Below, in pieces: positions 9,154 to 18,813 of a stretch of 64,000 nucleotides of DNA. Both the position numbers and the translations under genes were made by a program. Numbering within the stretch: position 1 is the first letter of the stretch; each line of letters opens with the position of its first letter. The notes under the pieces were generated by a model that was given only the letters and a program-made list of their open reading frames with translations, was not told the origin of the DNA and did no database searches. Source of the DNA: Mesorhizobium_K marinum (GTDB lineage: Bacteria; Pseudomonadota; Alphaproteobacteria; Rhizobiales; Rhizobiaceae); the NCBI RefSeq assembly GCF_040813715.1, contig NZ_JBFOCH010000001.1; one strand, 5' to 3'.

Positions 9154-9684
9154 ATGCGTGAGGCGATGACAGCCTACGTTCGCGGGGTCGACGCCGTGAA
9201 CCGCCGGGTCGGGCGTTTCGCCATGTACCTGATTTTTGCGCTGATCGGCGTCCTGCTGTGGTCGTCGCTGTCCAAGTTTGCAGGTTCGCCGGCGCTTTGG
9301 ACGCTCGAAATGGCGCAGTTCATCATGGTCGCCTACTACCTGCTGGGCGGGCCCTACTCCGTCCAGATGGGCGACCATGTGCGGATGGACCTTCTCTACG
9401 CCGGATGGTCGCCGCGGCGAAAGACGGCCATCGATGCCGTGACGGTACTCTTCCTGCTGTTCTATCTCGCCATCCTTCTCTATGGCGGCATTTCGAGCAC
9501 GACCTACGCGATCGAGTTCGGCGAGCGCGCCCACTCGGTCTGGCGGCCGTATATGTGGCCGGTCAAGCTCATCGCCTCGATCGGCATCTTCCTGATGCTG
9601 CTGCAGGCGCTGGCGGAACTCATGCGCGACATCCTCTTCCTGCAGGGCGTCAGCGTCGACCATCCACATGAGGCGGGCCTGTGA
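9154..9684 (+). CDS. TRAP transporter small permease (DctQ family)
   Basis: 176 residues with four hydrophobic segments (about 18-38, 52-70, 90-112 and 135-155), the layout of DctQ proteins, which pair with the large DctM subunit to drive solute uptake by the sodium gradient. It overlaps the following dctM-like gene by four bases (GTGA at 9681-9684), showing translational coupling. It belongs to the catabolic cluster under the divergent RpiR regulator. Confidence 0.9.
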   Translation: MREAMTAYVRGVDAVNRRVGRFAMYLIFALIGVLLWSSLSKFAGSPALWTLEMAQFIMVAYYLLGGPYSVQMGDHVRMDLLYAGWSPRRKTAIDAVTVLFLLFYLAILLYGGISSTTYAIEFGERAHSVWRPYMWPVKLIASIGIFLMLLQALAELMRDILFLQGVSVDHPHEAGL

Positions 9685-11065
9685 CCTACGAGCTGATCGC
9701 ACTCTTCATGTTCGCCTCGATGATGATGCTGCTGATGACCGGGCAGCGCGTCTTCGGCGTGATCGGCGCGGTGGCCGTCATGGCCGCGCTGCCGCTGTGG
9801 GGCACCGGAGGCGTGGAGATCGCCTTCGCCCAGTCCATCAAGCTGATGAAGTGGTATCCGCTGCTGACGCTGCCGATGTTCATCTTCATGGGCTACATGC
9901 TGTCGGAAAGCCGGATCGCCGACGATCTCTACCGCATGTTCCACGTCTGGTTCGGCCCCGTTCCGGGCGGCCTGGCCATCGGCACCATCGGTCTGATGGT
10001 CATCATCTCGGCTATGAACGGCCTTTCGGTGGCCGGTATGGCGATCGGAGCGACGATCGCGNGATGAACGGCCTTTCGGTAGCCGGCATGGCGATCGGAG
10101 CGACGATCGCGCTGCCGGAGCTTCTGCGGCGCGGCTACGACAAGCAGATGATAACCGGCGTCATCCAGGGCGGGTCCAGCCTCGGCATCCTCATCCCGCC
10201 TTCCGTAGTGCTCGTCCTCTACGGCATGATCGCCAGGCAGCCGGTCAGCCAGCTCTGGCTCGCCGGCGCCGTGCCCGGCCTGCTCATGGCCGCACTGTTC
10301 GTCATCTACATTGCCGTCCGCTGCCACTTCCAGCCGCATCTCGGTCCTGCGCTGACCCGCGAGGAGCGCGCCGAGATCACCTGGAGCCAGCGCTTCGCGC
10401 TGCTGCGCGCCGGCATCCTGCCCTTCATGATCTTCTTCCTGATGAACGGCCTCTTCTTGATGGGCATCACCAGCCTGGTTGAAAGCTCGGCTGTCGGGGC
10501 GACCGCCGCCATGGGAGCGGCGATCATCAAGGGCCGGCTGACGCGCGAGGTTTTCGAGAACACCGTGCGCAAGACGCTCGGCATCTCCTGCATGTTCATG
10601 TGGATCATCCTGGCCGCGCTCTGCTTTGGCGCGGTGTTCGACGGCCTGGGTGCCGTGAAGGCCATCGAGGGCTTCTTCCTCGACCGGCTCGGCCTCGACC
10701 GCTGGCAGATCCTCATCCTGATGCAGCTGAGCTTCCTGCTGATGGGCACCTTCCTCGACGACACGGCGATGCTGGTCATCGTCGCGCCGCTCTACGTGCC
10801 GCTGGTCAAGGCGCTTGAATTCGACCTGGTCTGGTATGGCGTGCTCTACACCATCACCTGCCAGATCGCGTACATGACGCCGCCGTTCGGCTACAATCTG
10901 TTCCTGATGCGCGCCATGGCGCCGCCGGATATCCGGCTGCGCGACATCTACCTCTCCGTGATCCCGTTCGTCGCGGTCATGATCCTCACCCTCATCATCG
11001 TGATGGTCTTTCCGCAACTGGCGTTGTGGCTGCCCGCCCAGTTCCAGGGCAAGCTGCAAGGTTGA
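9681..11065 (+). CDS. TRAP transporter large permease (DctM family), split by assembly gap
   Basis: Starts with GTG at 9681 (Met-Thr-Tyr-Glu-Leu). Hydrophobic throughout, with LLMTGQRVFGVIGAV near the N-terminus, GGSSLGILIPPSVVLVLYG mid-protein and TPPFGYNLFLMRAMAPP near the end, all typical of DctM. The N at 10062 repeats 48 bases (10014-10061 and 10064-10111), which creates a false TGA; removing one copy gives 444 residues, the normal size. Two differences between the copies are synonymous. Works with the DctQ at 9154 and the binding protein at 11104. Confidence 0.9.
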
Positions 11066-11103
11066 AGTCTAGAACAACAACACCACCAGAGAAGGAGAAC
11101 AGC

Positions 11104-12150
11104 ATGCTTAGCAGACGCAAATTCCTCACCAAGGCCGGCGTGGCGGGTGCTGCCGCCGGAACCGCGCTGGCGGCGCCTCCGGTCATCGCGCAGGAGCCTA
11201 TCCGCTGGCGCATGCAGACCTACGCCGGCGCGACGCTCGGCCAGTTCGTCACCCAGCCCTTCGTCGACGCCTTCAACAAGGCGGCGAACGGCGAAATGGT
11301 GATCGAGCTGTTCTTCGCCGACCAGATCGTGCCGACGGGGGAGCTCTTCCGCGCCATGCAGGCCGGCACGATCGACGCCGTCCATTCGGACGACGATTCG
11401 ATGGCGGCCCCGGTGGAAGTCGGCATCTTTGGTGGCTACTTCCCCTTCGCCACGCGCTCGATCGTCGACGTGCCGGTGCTCTTCCAGCAGTACGGGCTGG
11501 CCGAGATCTGGCGCGACGCCTATGCCAAGGCCGGCGGCGTCGTCTGGCTTTCCGCGGCGGGACAGGATCCCTGCAACTTCAACACCAAGAAGGAGATCAA
11601 GAGCCTCGCCGACCTGTCGGGCCTGAAGCTCTACACCTTCCCGACCGCGGGCCGCTTCCTCGCCCAGTTCGGCGTGGTTCCGGTTTCCATTCCCTACGAG
11701 GACGCCGAAGTGGCCGTCCAGACCGGCGAGCTCGACGGCATGGCCTGGTCGGGCATCACCGAGGACTACACGGTCGGCTGGGCGAATGTCACCGACTACT
11801 TCCTGACCAACAACATCTCTGGCGCCTGGATCGGCTCGTGGTTCGCCAACGAGAAGAAGTGGGCTGACCTGCCCGATCATCTCAAGCAGATCTACATGTC
11901 GTGCATGGAAGCCAGCCACACCTTCCGCAACCAGTGGTACTGGGGCGGCGAGGCGAAGCTGCGTGCGACCGGCGACAAGCTGGCGCTGCGCTCCGTGCCT
12001 GCCGCGGAATGGAAGCAGGTCGAGCTGGCAGCGGTCAAGTTCTGGGACGAGATCGCCGCCGAAAGCGAGACCAAGGCGAAGGTGATCGAGATCTTCAAGC
12101 AGTACAACGGCGTCATCAACAACGCCGGCTTCCCCTACAGCGAATCCTGA
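11104..12150 (+). CDS. TRAP transporter substrate-binding protein (DctP family), Tat-type signal
   Basis: 348 residues. The N-terminus MLSRRKFLTKAG plus a hydrophobic stretch ending AAPPVIAQ is a twin-arginine-like signal, common for TRAP binding proteins. The mature part contains LFFADQIVPTGELFRAMQAG and a DGMAWSGITEDY segment of the DctP fold. AAGGAGA lies just upstream of the start. It follows dctM by 38 bases. A hairpin after its stop (12169-12193) probably protects the abundant binding-protein message. Ligand not readable from sequence; context suggests an amine, amino alcohol or acid. Confidence 0.9.
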   Translation: MLSRRKFLTKAGVAGAAAGTALAAPPVIAQEPIRWRMQTYAGATLGQFVTQPFVDAFNKAANGEMVIELFFADQIVPTGELFRAMQAGTIDAVHSDDDSMAAPVEVGIFGGYFPFATRSIVDVPVLFQQYGLAEIWRDAYAKAGGVVWLSAAGQDPCNFNTKKEIKSLADLSGLKLYTFPTAGRFLAQFGVVPVSIPYEDAEVAVQTGELDGMAWSGITEDYTVGWANVTDYFLTNNISGAWIGSWFANEKKWADLPDHLKQIYMSCMEASHTFRNQWYWGGEAKLRATGDKLALRSVPAAEWKQVELAAVKFWDEIAAESETKAKVIEIFKQYNGVINNAGFPYSES

Positions 12151-12168
12151 TTCCAAAAATGAAACCAC

Positions 12169-12193
12169 CGCTCCCGGCGCAATGCCGGGGGCG
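12169..12193 (+). terminator. intercistronic hairpin after the TRAP binding-protein gene
   Basis: A ten-base-pair stem (12169-12178 with 12184-12193, one G-T pair) and a five-base loop lie between the TRAP binding-protein gene and the ligase gene. There is no T tract, so it looks like a processing or partial attenuation hairpin within the operon. Confidence 0.5.
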
Positions 12194-12222
12194 GGCTCCA
12201 ACCCCATCCAGGACAAAGTCAA

Positions 12223-13593
12223 ATGGCCGGCAATCTCTCATTCGATCAACTGAAAAAGGCTGCCGCCAGCGGCGAGATCGACACGGTGCTCTGCGCAGCA
12301 GTCGACATGCAGGGCCGTTTGATCGGCAAGCGTTTCCTGGCCAGCTATTTCGTCGAGTCCGCCTATGACGAGACGCATGGCTGCAACTACCTGCTCGCCA
12401 ACGACATCGATATGGAGCCGGTGCCCGGCTACAAGGCGGCCAGCTGGTCGAAGGGCTACGGCGACTTCGTGATGAAGCCCGACCTCACCACCATCCGCCG
12501 CGTGCCATGGCTTGAGAAGACGGCGCTGCTGCTGTGCGACCTGCAGGACCACCACACGCACCAGGACCTGCCGCACTCGCCCCGGGGTATCCTGAAGAAG
12601 CAGGTCAAGCGCCTGCAGGAGCGCGGCTACCTCGCCTATTTCGCGTCCGAGCTCGAGTTCTACCTGTTCAGCGAAAGCTACGACTCGGCCCGCCAGAAGC
12701 ACTGGCAGAATCTCGAGACCGCATCGCCCTATATCGGCGACTACCTGATCGGCATCACCACCAAGGAAGAGGACGTGATGCGCCGCCTGCGCAATGACAT
12801 GCAGGCCGCGGGCATCCCGATCGAGAACTCCAAGGGCGAGTGGGGTCCCGGCCAGGAAGAGATCAACGTCCGTTATGCCGAAGTGCTTGAGATGGCCGAC
12901 CGGCACGTCATCCTGAAGAACGGCGCCAAGGAGATCGCCGACCAGATGGGCAAGGCGATCAGCTTCATGGCGAAGTACAATTACGGGCTCGCCGGAAACT
13001 CCAGCCACATCCACAACTCGCTGTGGAGCGCCGACGGCAAGACGCCGCTCTTCTTCGACAAGAAGGCAGAATGGACGCTGTCCGAGCTTGGCCGGCAATG
13101 GTCCGCCGGCCAGTTGAAATACGCCCGCGAGTTCACCTGGTTCCTGGCGCCCTACATCAACTCCTACAAGCGCTTCCAGTCCGGCACCTTCGCGCCGACC
13201 AAGATCATGTGGAGCGAGGACAACCGCACCGCAGGCTTCCGGCTGTGCGGCGAAGGCACCAAGGGCATCCGCATGGAATGCCGCATCGGCGGCGCCGACC
13301 TCAATCCCTATCTGGCCTTCGCGGCGCTCATCGCTGCGGGCCTTGCGGGCATCGACGAGAAGCTCGAGCTGCAGAAGCCGTTCGTCGGCGACGCCTATCA
13401 GGCCGCCAGGCTGCCGGAGATTCCCAAGACCCTGCGCGACGCCACCGATGCGATGGCGAAGTCGAAGATGCTGAAGGCCGCGTTCGGCGAGGAAGTCGTC
13501 GAGCACTACCTTCACACCGCCCGCTGGGAGCAGCTTGAATATGACCGCCGGATCACCGACTGGGAGCTGCACCGCGGGTTCGAGCGATACTAG
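12223..13593 (+). CDS. glutamine-synthetase-family ligase (GlnT/PuuA-like gamma-glutamyl-amide synthetase)
   Basis: 456 residues with the full GS catalytic architecture: SELEFYLF (metal-binding Glu, 142-149), ENSKGEWGPGQEEINV (201-216), SHIHNSLW (261-268), SYKRFQSGTFAPTKIMW (314-330) and RMECRIGGADLNPYLAFAA (350-368). It is divergent from housekeeping GlnA: no adenylylation-loop context, and DMQGRLIGKRF near the N-terminus as in PuuA and other gamma-glutamylamine synthetases. Given the neighbouring TRAP transporter, aldehyde and alcohol dehydrogenases and FGase-type hydrolase, I infer ATP-dependent gamma-glutamylation of an amine or amino alcohol. A role as a simple glutamine synthetase is possible but less likely. 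Confidence 0.85.
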   Translation: MAGNLSFDQLKKAAASGEIDTVLCAAVDMQGRLIGKRFLASYFVESAYDETHGCNYLLANDIDMEPVPGYKAASWSKGYGDFVMKPDLTTIRRVPWLEKTALLLCDLQDHHTHQDLPHSPRGILKKQVKRLQERGYLAYFASELEFYLFSESYDSARQKHWQNLETASPYIGDYLIGITTKEEDVMRRLRNDMQAAGIPIENSKGEWGPGQEEINVRYAEVLEMADRHVILKNGAKEIADQMGKAISFMAKYNYGLAGNSSHIHNSLWSADGKTPLFFDKKAEWTLSELGRQWSAGQLKYAREFTWFLAPYINSYKRFQSGTFAPTKIMWSEDNRTAGFRLCGEGTKGIRMECRIGGADLNPYLAFAALIAAGLAGIDEKLELQKPFVGDAYQAARLPEIPKTLRDATDAMAKSKMLKAAFGEEVVEHYLHTARWEQLEYDRRITDWELHRGFERY

Positions 13594-13641
13594 CTGCCGC
13601 GGCGCGCACGCCTGCGGCGCATGATGACAAGGACATCAGAC

Positions 13642-15030
13642 ATGACTGAAACGATAAAACTCAAGTCGCCGATCGACGGCTCGATCTATGCCGAGCGCCC
13701 CGTCGCTACCGACGCCGAACTGAACGCGGCCGTCGAGCGCGCCCGCGGCGCGCAGGCGGAATGGGCGAAGACGCCGATCGCAACGCGCGGCAAGTACATG
13801 CTCGCCATGCTGGAAGCGCTCGTCGGCATGACCGACGAGATCGTGCCGGAGATCGCCTGGCAGATGGGGCGCCCGGTCCGCTACGGCGGCGAGTTCGGCG
13901 GCGTCAGGGAACGCACCCAATACATGGTCGAGATCGCGGAAAAGGCGCTCGCCCCCGTGCCCGCGTCAAACCCGAAGGACGGGTTCCGCCGCTATGTGAA
14001 GAAGGAGCCGCTCGGCGTGGTGATGGTCATCGCGCCGTGGAACTACCCATACCTCACCGCTGTCAACACGATCGTGCCGGCGCTGATGGCGGGCTCCACC
14101 GTCATCCTCAAGCACGCCGCGCAGACGCTGCTGGTCGGCGAACGCTTCGCCCAGGCCTTCGAGAAGGCCGGCCTGCCCAGGGGCGTCTTCCAGAACGTCG
14201 TGCTCAACCACGGCCAGACGGAAAGGCTGCTCGGTTCCGGCAAGATCGACCATGTCAACTTCACCGGTTCGGTTGCGGGCGGGCGCGCCATCGAGAAGGC
14301 AGCGGCTGGTACTTTCATGACCATGGGCCTCGAGCTTGGCGGCAAGGACCCGGCCTACGTTCTTCCCGACGCCAGGATGGACCACGCAATCGCCAACCTC
14401 GCGGAAGGCGCCTTCTTCAATTCGGGCCAGTGCTGCTGCGGCATCGAGCGCATCTACGTACACGAGAAGGTCTATGACGACTTCGTCGAGGGCTTCATCG
14501 CCGAAAGCCGCAACTGGACGCTCGGCAACCCGCTCGACAAGGACGCGGTCATCGGGCCGATGGCGCAGGCGCGTTTCGCCGACCTCATCCGCGAGCAGAA
14601 GGCCGAAGCCCTGCGCAAGGGCGCGACCGCCCACATGAACGCCAGGGACGACCGGGACCAGGCCGGTTCGCCCTACCTGCCGGTCGAGGTGCTGACCGGG
14701 GTCAATCACCAGATGTCGGTCATGCGCGAAGAGAGCTTCGGCCCGATCGTCGGCATCATGAAGGTGCGCGACGACGAGGAGGCGGTCTCGCTGATGAACG
14801 ACAGCCCCTATGGTCTCACCGCCTCGGTCTGGACTGCCGACACCGACCACGCGATTTCTATCGGCGACCGCGTCGAGACCGGCACCGTCTTCATGAACCG
14901 CTGCGACTATCTCGATCCGGCGCTGGTCTGGACCGGCGTCAAGGACACCGGAAAGGGCGCCGCACTCTCGGCCATCGGGTACGACAACCTGACCCGTCCG
15001 AAATCCTTCCACCTGCGCGAAAAGATCTGA
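13642..15030 (+). CDS. NAD(P)-dependent aldehyde dehydrogenase
   Basis: 462 residues of the ALDH superfamily. PWNYP (132-136, catalytic Asn), NFTGS (206-210), ELGGKDP (general-base Glu 231) and FNSGQCCC (catalytic Cys within 264-266) are all present. I start at 13642 (MTETIKLKSP) because AAGGA lies nine bases upstream; 13621 is possible. It sits between the GS-like ligase and the iron alcohol dehydrogenase, matching a role in oxidising a gamma-glutamyl aldehyde to the acid, as PuuC does for putrescine. Contig repetition puts a second copy of its last 347 bases at 15568-15914. Confidence 0.9.
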   Translation: MTETIKLKSPIDGSIYAERPVATDAELNAAVERARGAQAEWAKTPIATRGKYMLAMLEALVGMTDEIVPEIAWQMGRPVRYGGEFGGVRERTQYMVEIAEKALAPVPASNPKDGFRRYVKKEPLGVVMVIAPWNYPYLTAVNTIVPALMAGSTVILKHAAQTLLVGERFAQAFEKAGLPRGVFQNVVLNHGQTERLLGSGKIDHVNFTGSVAGGRAIEKAAAGTFMTMGLELGGKDPAYVLPDARMDHAIANLAEGAFFNSGQCCCGIERIYVHEKVYDDFVEGFIAESRNWTLGNPLDKDAVIGPMAQARFADLIREQKAEALRKGATAHMNARDDRDQAGSPYLPVEVLTGVNHQMSVMREESFGPIVGIMKVRDDEEAVSLMNDSPYGLTASVWTADTDHAISIGDRVETGTVFMNRCDYLDPALVWTGVKDTGKGAALSAIGYDNLTRPKSFHLREKI

Positions 15031-15071
15031 GTCACGAAAGCACCGCGATGTCCAAGCTCGTCTCCAAATGN

Positions 15072-15566
15072 GAAAGTTTAGGTGTCCGCCATTTCAAAGT
15101 GTACCACAGCCTCTAAGCGGCTGAGCGCGTGCCTTTCGTTGGGCCTCGCCATTGTAGCAGCCCCTGCATCCTCTAAGTCGTTGATCGAAGTCTCGAGCGA
15201 GACGCTCCGCGATCATTTGGCTGAGTTGTTCGCTGCGAGCGCCTATTGCAATAGTTTTAATCTGCGACACAACATGATCGATATCGTTTGGGATGTTCTA
15301 GAATTGCAAGTCAATGAAGACCCTAATAGTGAGACGCAACTAGCACTATTCACCCCATTGTTGGAACATTGGAACGCCAAGTTCCAAGCGGATACTGTCA
15401 GTTCCTGCGATGAATCATATTCAAGATACGGTCATGACGGGACCGCAATCCCAGACACGATGTACCGCCGCTAACTCAGCTAATGTTGGCCAAGAAAGAA
15501 CCGTTGATGTCCAAGCTCGTCTCCAAATGGAACTACCCCACCACCGTCCGCTTCGGCGCCGGCCGC
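15072..15566 (+). other. interposed contig: variant sequence upstream of the alcohol dehydrogenase
   Basis: Bounded by Ns at 15071 and 15567. Its last 60 bases (15507-15566) are identical to the first 60 bases of the alcohol dehydrogenase gene (15932 on), but the 435 bases before that are unique in the window and visibly richer in A+T than the flanks. The flanking contigs (ending 15070, starting 15568) are identical to each other over about 387 bases and contain the direct ALDH-ADH junction. So this piece is an alternative version of the region upstream of the ADH gene, placed in series by the scaffolder. Confidence 0.75.
15082..15474 (+). CDS. hypothetical secreted protein on variant contig
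   Basis: 130 residues from a GTG start. The N-terminus has a signal-peptide look: Ser-Lys-Arg-Leu followed by SACLSLGLAIVAAPASS. The rest (HLAELFAASAYCNSF, then HNMIDIVWDVLELQV) is soluble, with two cysteines (CNSF and SCDES). I do not recognise a family. Base composition is lower in GC than the neighbours, suggesting transfer into one strain. As the frame begins only 10 bases from the contig end, the true start could lie further upstream in sequence not assembled here. Confidence 0.5.
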   Translation: MSAISKCTTASKRLSACLSLGLAIVAAPASSKSLIEVSSETLRDHLAELFAASAYCNSFNLRHNMIDIVWDVLELQVNEDPNSETQLALFTPLLEHWNAKFQADTVSSCDESYSRYGHDGTAIPDTMYRR

Positions 15567-15567
15567 N

Positions 15568-15914
15568 TCGAGGTGCTGACCGGGGTCAATCACCAGATGT
15601 CGGTCATGCGCGAAGAGAGCTTCGGCCCGATCGTCGGCATCATGAAGGTGCGCGACGACGAGGAGGCGGTCTCGCTGATGAACGACAGCCCCTATGGTCT
15701 CACCGCCTCGGTCTGGACTGCCGACACCGACCACGCGATTTCTATCGGCGACCGCGTCGAGACCGGCACCGTCTTCATGAACCGCTGCGACTATCTCGAT
15801 CCGGCGCTGGTCTGGACCGGCGTCAAGGACACCGGAAAGGGCGCCGCACTCTCGGCCATCGGGTACGACAACCTGACCCGTCCGAAATCCTTCCACCTGC
15901 GCGAAAAGATCTGA
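15568..15914 (+). pseudogene. duplicated 3' end of the aldehyde dehydrogenase (contig overlap)
   Basis: Identical to 14684-15030, the last third of the aldehyde dehydrogenase, starting mid-gene directly after the N at 15567 with no start codon. It is the overlapping start of the next contig, not a second gene. Confidence 0.85.
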
Positions 15915-15931
15915 GTCACGAAAGCACCGCG

Positions 15932-17387
15932 ATGTCCAAGCTCGTCTCCAAATGGAACTACCCCACCACCGTCCGCTTCGGCGCCGGCCGCATCGCGGAA
16001 CTGCCCGATGCGCTGGCTTTCGCCGGCATCAAGCGGCCGCTCTTCGTCACCGACCCCGGCCTGGCGAAACTGCCCTCCACCGCTTCGGCTCTGAAGGTGC
16101 TGGAAGACGCCAGGATCCCCCATTCGGTGTTCACCGACGTCAAGCCGAACCCGGTGGAAGCCAACCTCACCGCCGGCATAGCGGCGTTCAAGAAGGGCAA
16201 GCATGACGGCGTCATCGCCTTCGGCGGCGGCTCGGCGCTCGATCTCGGCAAGCTGATCGCCTTCCAGGCCGGCCAGACCCGGCCGATCTGGGATTTCGAG
16301 GACATCGGCGACTGGTGGACGCGCGCCGATTCGGATGCGATCGCGCCGATCGTCGCCGTTCCCACCACCGCCGGAACCGGCTCCGAAGTCGGCCGCGCCG
16401 GCGTTCTCACCAACGAGGCGACACACACCAAGAAGATCATCTTCCACCCTAAGCTCCTGCCGGCGATCGTCATCGCCGACCCCGAGCTCACGGTCGGCAT
16501 GCCGCCCTTCATCACGGTGGGCACCGGCATGGACGCGCTCGCCCATTGCCTCGAAGCCTATTGCGCCACCGGTTTCCATCNCAAGCTCCTGCCCGCGATC
16601 GTCATCGCCGACCCCGAACTCACGGTCGGCATGCCGCCCTTCATCACGGTCGGCACCGGCATGGACGCGCTCGCCCATTGCCTCGAAGCCTATTGCGCCA
16701 CCGGTTTCCATCCGATGGCGGACGGCATCGCGCTGGAAGGCATGCGCCTCGTCTTCGAAAACCTGCCGAAGGCGGCCGCCAACGGCAAGGANCATCACGG
16801 TGGGCACCGGCATGGACGCGCTCGCCCATTGCCTCGAAGCCTATTGCGCCACCGGTTTCCATCCGATGGCGGACGGCATCGCGCTGGAAGGCATGCGCCT
16901 CGTCTTCGAAAACCTGCCGAAGGCGGCCGCCAACGGCAAGGACATCACCGCCCGCGCCAACATGATGGCGGCCGCGGCAATGGGCGCCACCGCCTTCCAG
17001 AAGGGGCTCGGCGCCATCCACTCGCTGTCGCATCCGATCGGGGCGCTCTACGACACCCATCACGGCATGACGAACGCCGTGTTCATGCCTTACGTGCTCG
17101 CCTTCAACCGGCCGGCGATCGAGGAGCGCATCGCGCGTGCCGGCGCCTATATCGGCATCAAGGGCGGCTTCGACGGCTTCAGCAAGGCGATCCTGAAGCT
17201 CAGGAAGGAACTCAAGGTTCCCCACACGCTGCCCGACCTCATCAAGGGGCTGAAGATGGACGCCAGGCGCAAGGCCGAAATCGCCGCAATGGCGGTCGAG
17301 GATCCGAGCACGGGCTCCAACCCGGTCAAGCTGACCAAGCGGGCGGCGCAGACGCTGCTCGACAACGCAATCGCCGGAAAACTCTGA
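15932..17387 (+). CDS. iron-containing (group III) alcohol dehydrogenase, interrupted by two assembly gaps
   Basis: NAD-dependent alcohol dehydrogenase. GGGSALD (98-104) binds the cofactor; the metal ligands correspond to Asp201 and His205 (GTGMDALAHCLEAY), His269 (GAIHSLSH) and His283 (THHGM), with the 14-residue spacing known from FucO. Ns at 16581 and 16792 repeat the region around residues 175-240 three times; removing the repeats gives 390 residues, normal length. The three base differences examined between copies are synonymous. Next to the ligase and aldehyde dehydrogenase, the enzyme probably oxidises the hydroxyl of a gamma-glutamylated amino alcohol. A further copy of its first 23 bases lies at 15048-15070. 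Confidence 0.9.
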
Positions 17388-17628
17388 ACTTTTCGGCCCT
17401 GTCGCTCAGGGGACGAGGGCGGTCGCAAACGGAGGGAGGAAAGCTGACGGAAGGGGCTCAAAGTGTTTAGCCGAGAAATCAACTCGGCGCAGATTGATAC
17501 GATCTGAAAAAAGGGGTTAACTTTTCGCGCCTTGGGGGATCTGGCAGTCCGACTTTCACGGGACTGTCACATGACAGCGGTACCGCATTCCGAGGCGTCG
17601 AATGGCGTCAGTTCAACGGAGAGAACAT

Positions 17629-18803
17629 ATGTTCAATTTCACGGGAAAAGCGCTTTCCCTTACGGCTGCGTCGCTGATGGTGACGACGGCCATCGCGTCC
17701 GCGCAGTCGATGGACGAACTGGTTGCCGCCGCCAAGGCGGAAGGCATGCTCACCACGATCGCCCTGCCGCACAGCTGGTGCGGCTACGGCGATGTCATCG
17801 CCGGCTTCAAGGCGAAGTATCCGGACATCAAGGTCAACGAACTCAATCCTGACGCCGGCTCCGCCGACGAGCTCGAGGCGGTTCGCGCCAACAAGGACAA
17901 CAAGGGCCCGCAGGCGCCCGACGTGCTCGACGTCGGTCTTTCCTTCGGTCCGGCCGCCCAGGCGGAAGGCCTGCTGCAGCCTCACAAGGTCGCGACCTGG
18001 GACACCATCCCGGCCGATGCGAAGGACGCAGACGGCCACTGGTACGGCGACTACTACGGCGTCATGTCGNGATCCCGGCCGATGCGAAGGACGCCGACGG
18101 CCACTGGTATGGCGACTACTACGGCGTCATGTCGCTGATGGTGAACACCGATCTGGTGCAGAACGTACCGACCTCCTTCGCCGATCTTCTGAAGCCGGAA
18201 TATGCCGGCCAGGTCGCGCTGGCGGGTGATCCGCGTGCCTCGAACCAGGCTATCCTCGGCGTCATGGCCGCTGGCATGGCGCAGGGTGCGGCGCCCGGCG
18301 CGGACGCTGCCAAGGCAGGCCTTGAATACTTCAAGAAGCTCAACGACGCGGGCAACTTCGTCCCGGTCATCGGCAAGGCCGGCACGCTCGCGCAGGGCAC
18401 GACGCCGATCATCATCGCCTGGGACTACAACGCCCTGTCGTGGAGCGATTCGCTCAACGGCAACCCGCCGGTCAAGGTCGTCGTGCCTTCCGACTCGGTG
18501 CTTGCCGGCGTCTACGTGCAGGCCATCAGCGCCTACGCGCCGCAGCCCAACGCCGCCAAGCTGTGGATGGAATACCTCTACAGCGACGAAGGCCAGCTCG
18601 GCTGGCTGAAGGGCTATTGCCACCCGATCCGCTTCAACGACCTCGTTGCCAAGGGCTCGGTGCCGCAGGAGATGCTCGACAAGCTGCCGCCGGCTGAAGG
18701 CTACGCCAAGGCCGTGTTCCCGAGCCTCGACGCCGTGAACGCCAACTCCGAGGCGGTCAAGGCAGGCTGGGATGGCGTCGTCGGCGCCAACGTCGTTCAG
18801 TAG
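17629..18803 (+). CDS. ABC transporter substrate-binding protein
   Basis: Signal peptide (SLTAASLMVTTAIASAQ) then a family-1-like periplasmic binding fold: MDELVAAAKAEGMLT, a PDVLDVGLSFG segment and a QPNAAKLWMEYLYSDEGQ segment. Proteins of this look serve iron, phosphonate, opine or polyamine importers; the paired permeases point to the latter group. GGAGAGA precedes the start at 17629. The N at 18070 repeats 63 bases (18007-18069 and 18072-18134); without the repeat it has 369 residues. The differences between the copies are synonymous. It heads a four-gene importer operon with a strong hairpin right after its stop codon. Confidence 0.88.
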
Positions 18804-18813
18804 CAAAACCATC

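Noticed and set aside
15568..15914. A second, truncated aldehyde dehydrogenase gene
   Set aside because: Identical to the end of the upstream gene and begins at an N, so it is the overlapping start of the next contig.
16446..16945. Triple tandem repeat inside the alcohol dehydrogenase
   Set aside because: Each unit is bounded by an N and breaks the frame; removing two units restores a normal-length enzyme, so it is contig overlap.
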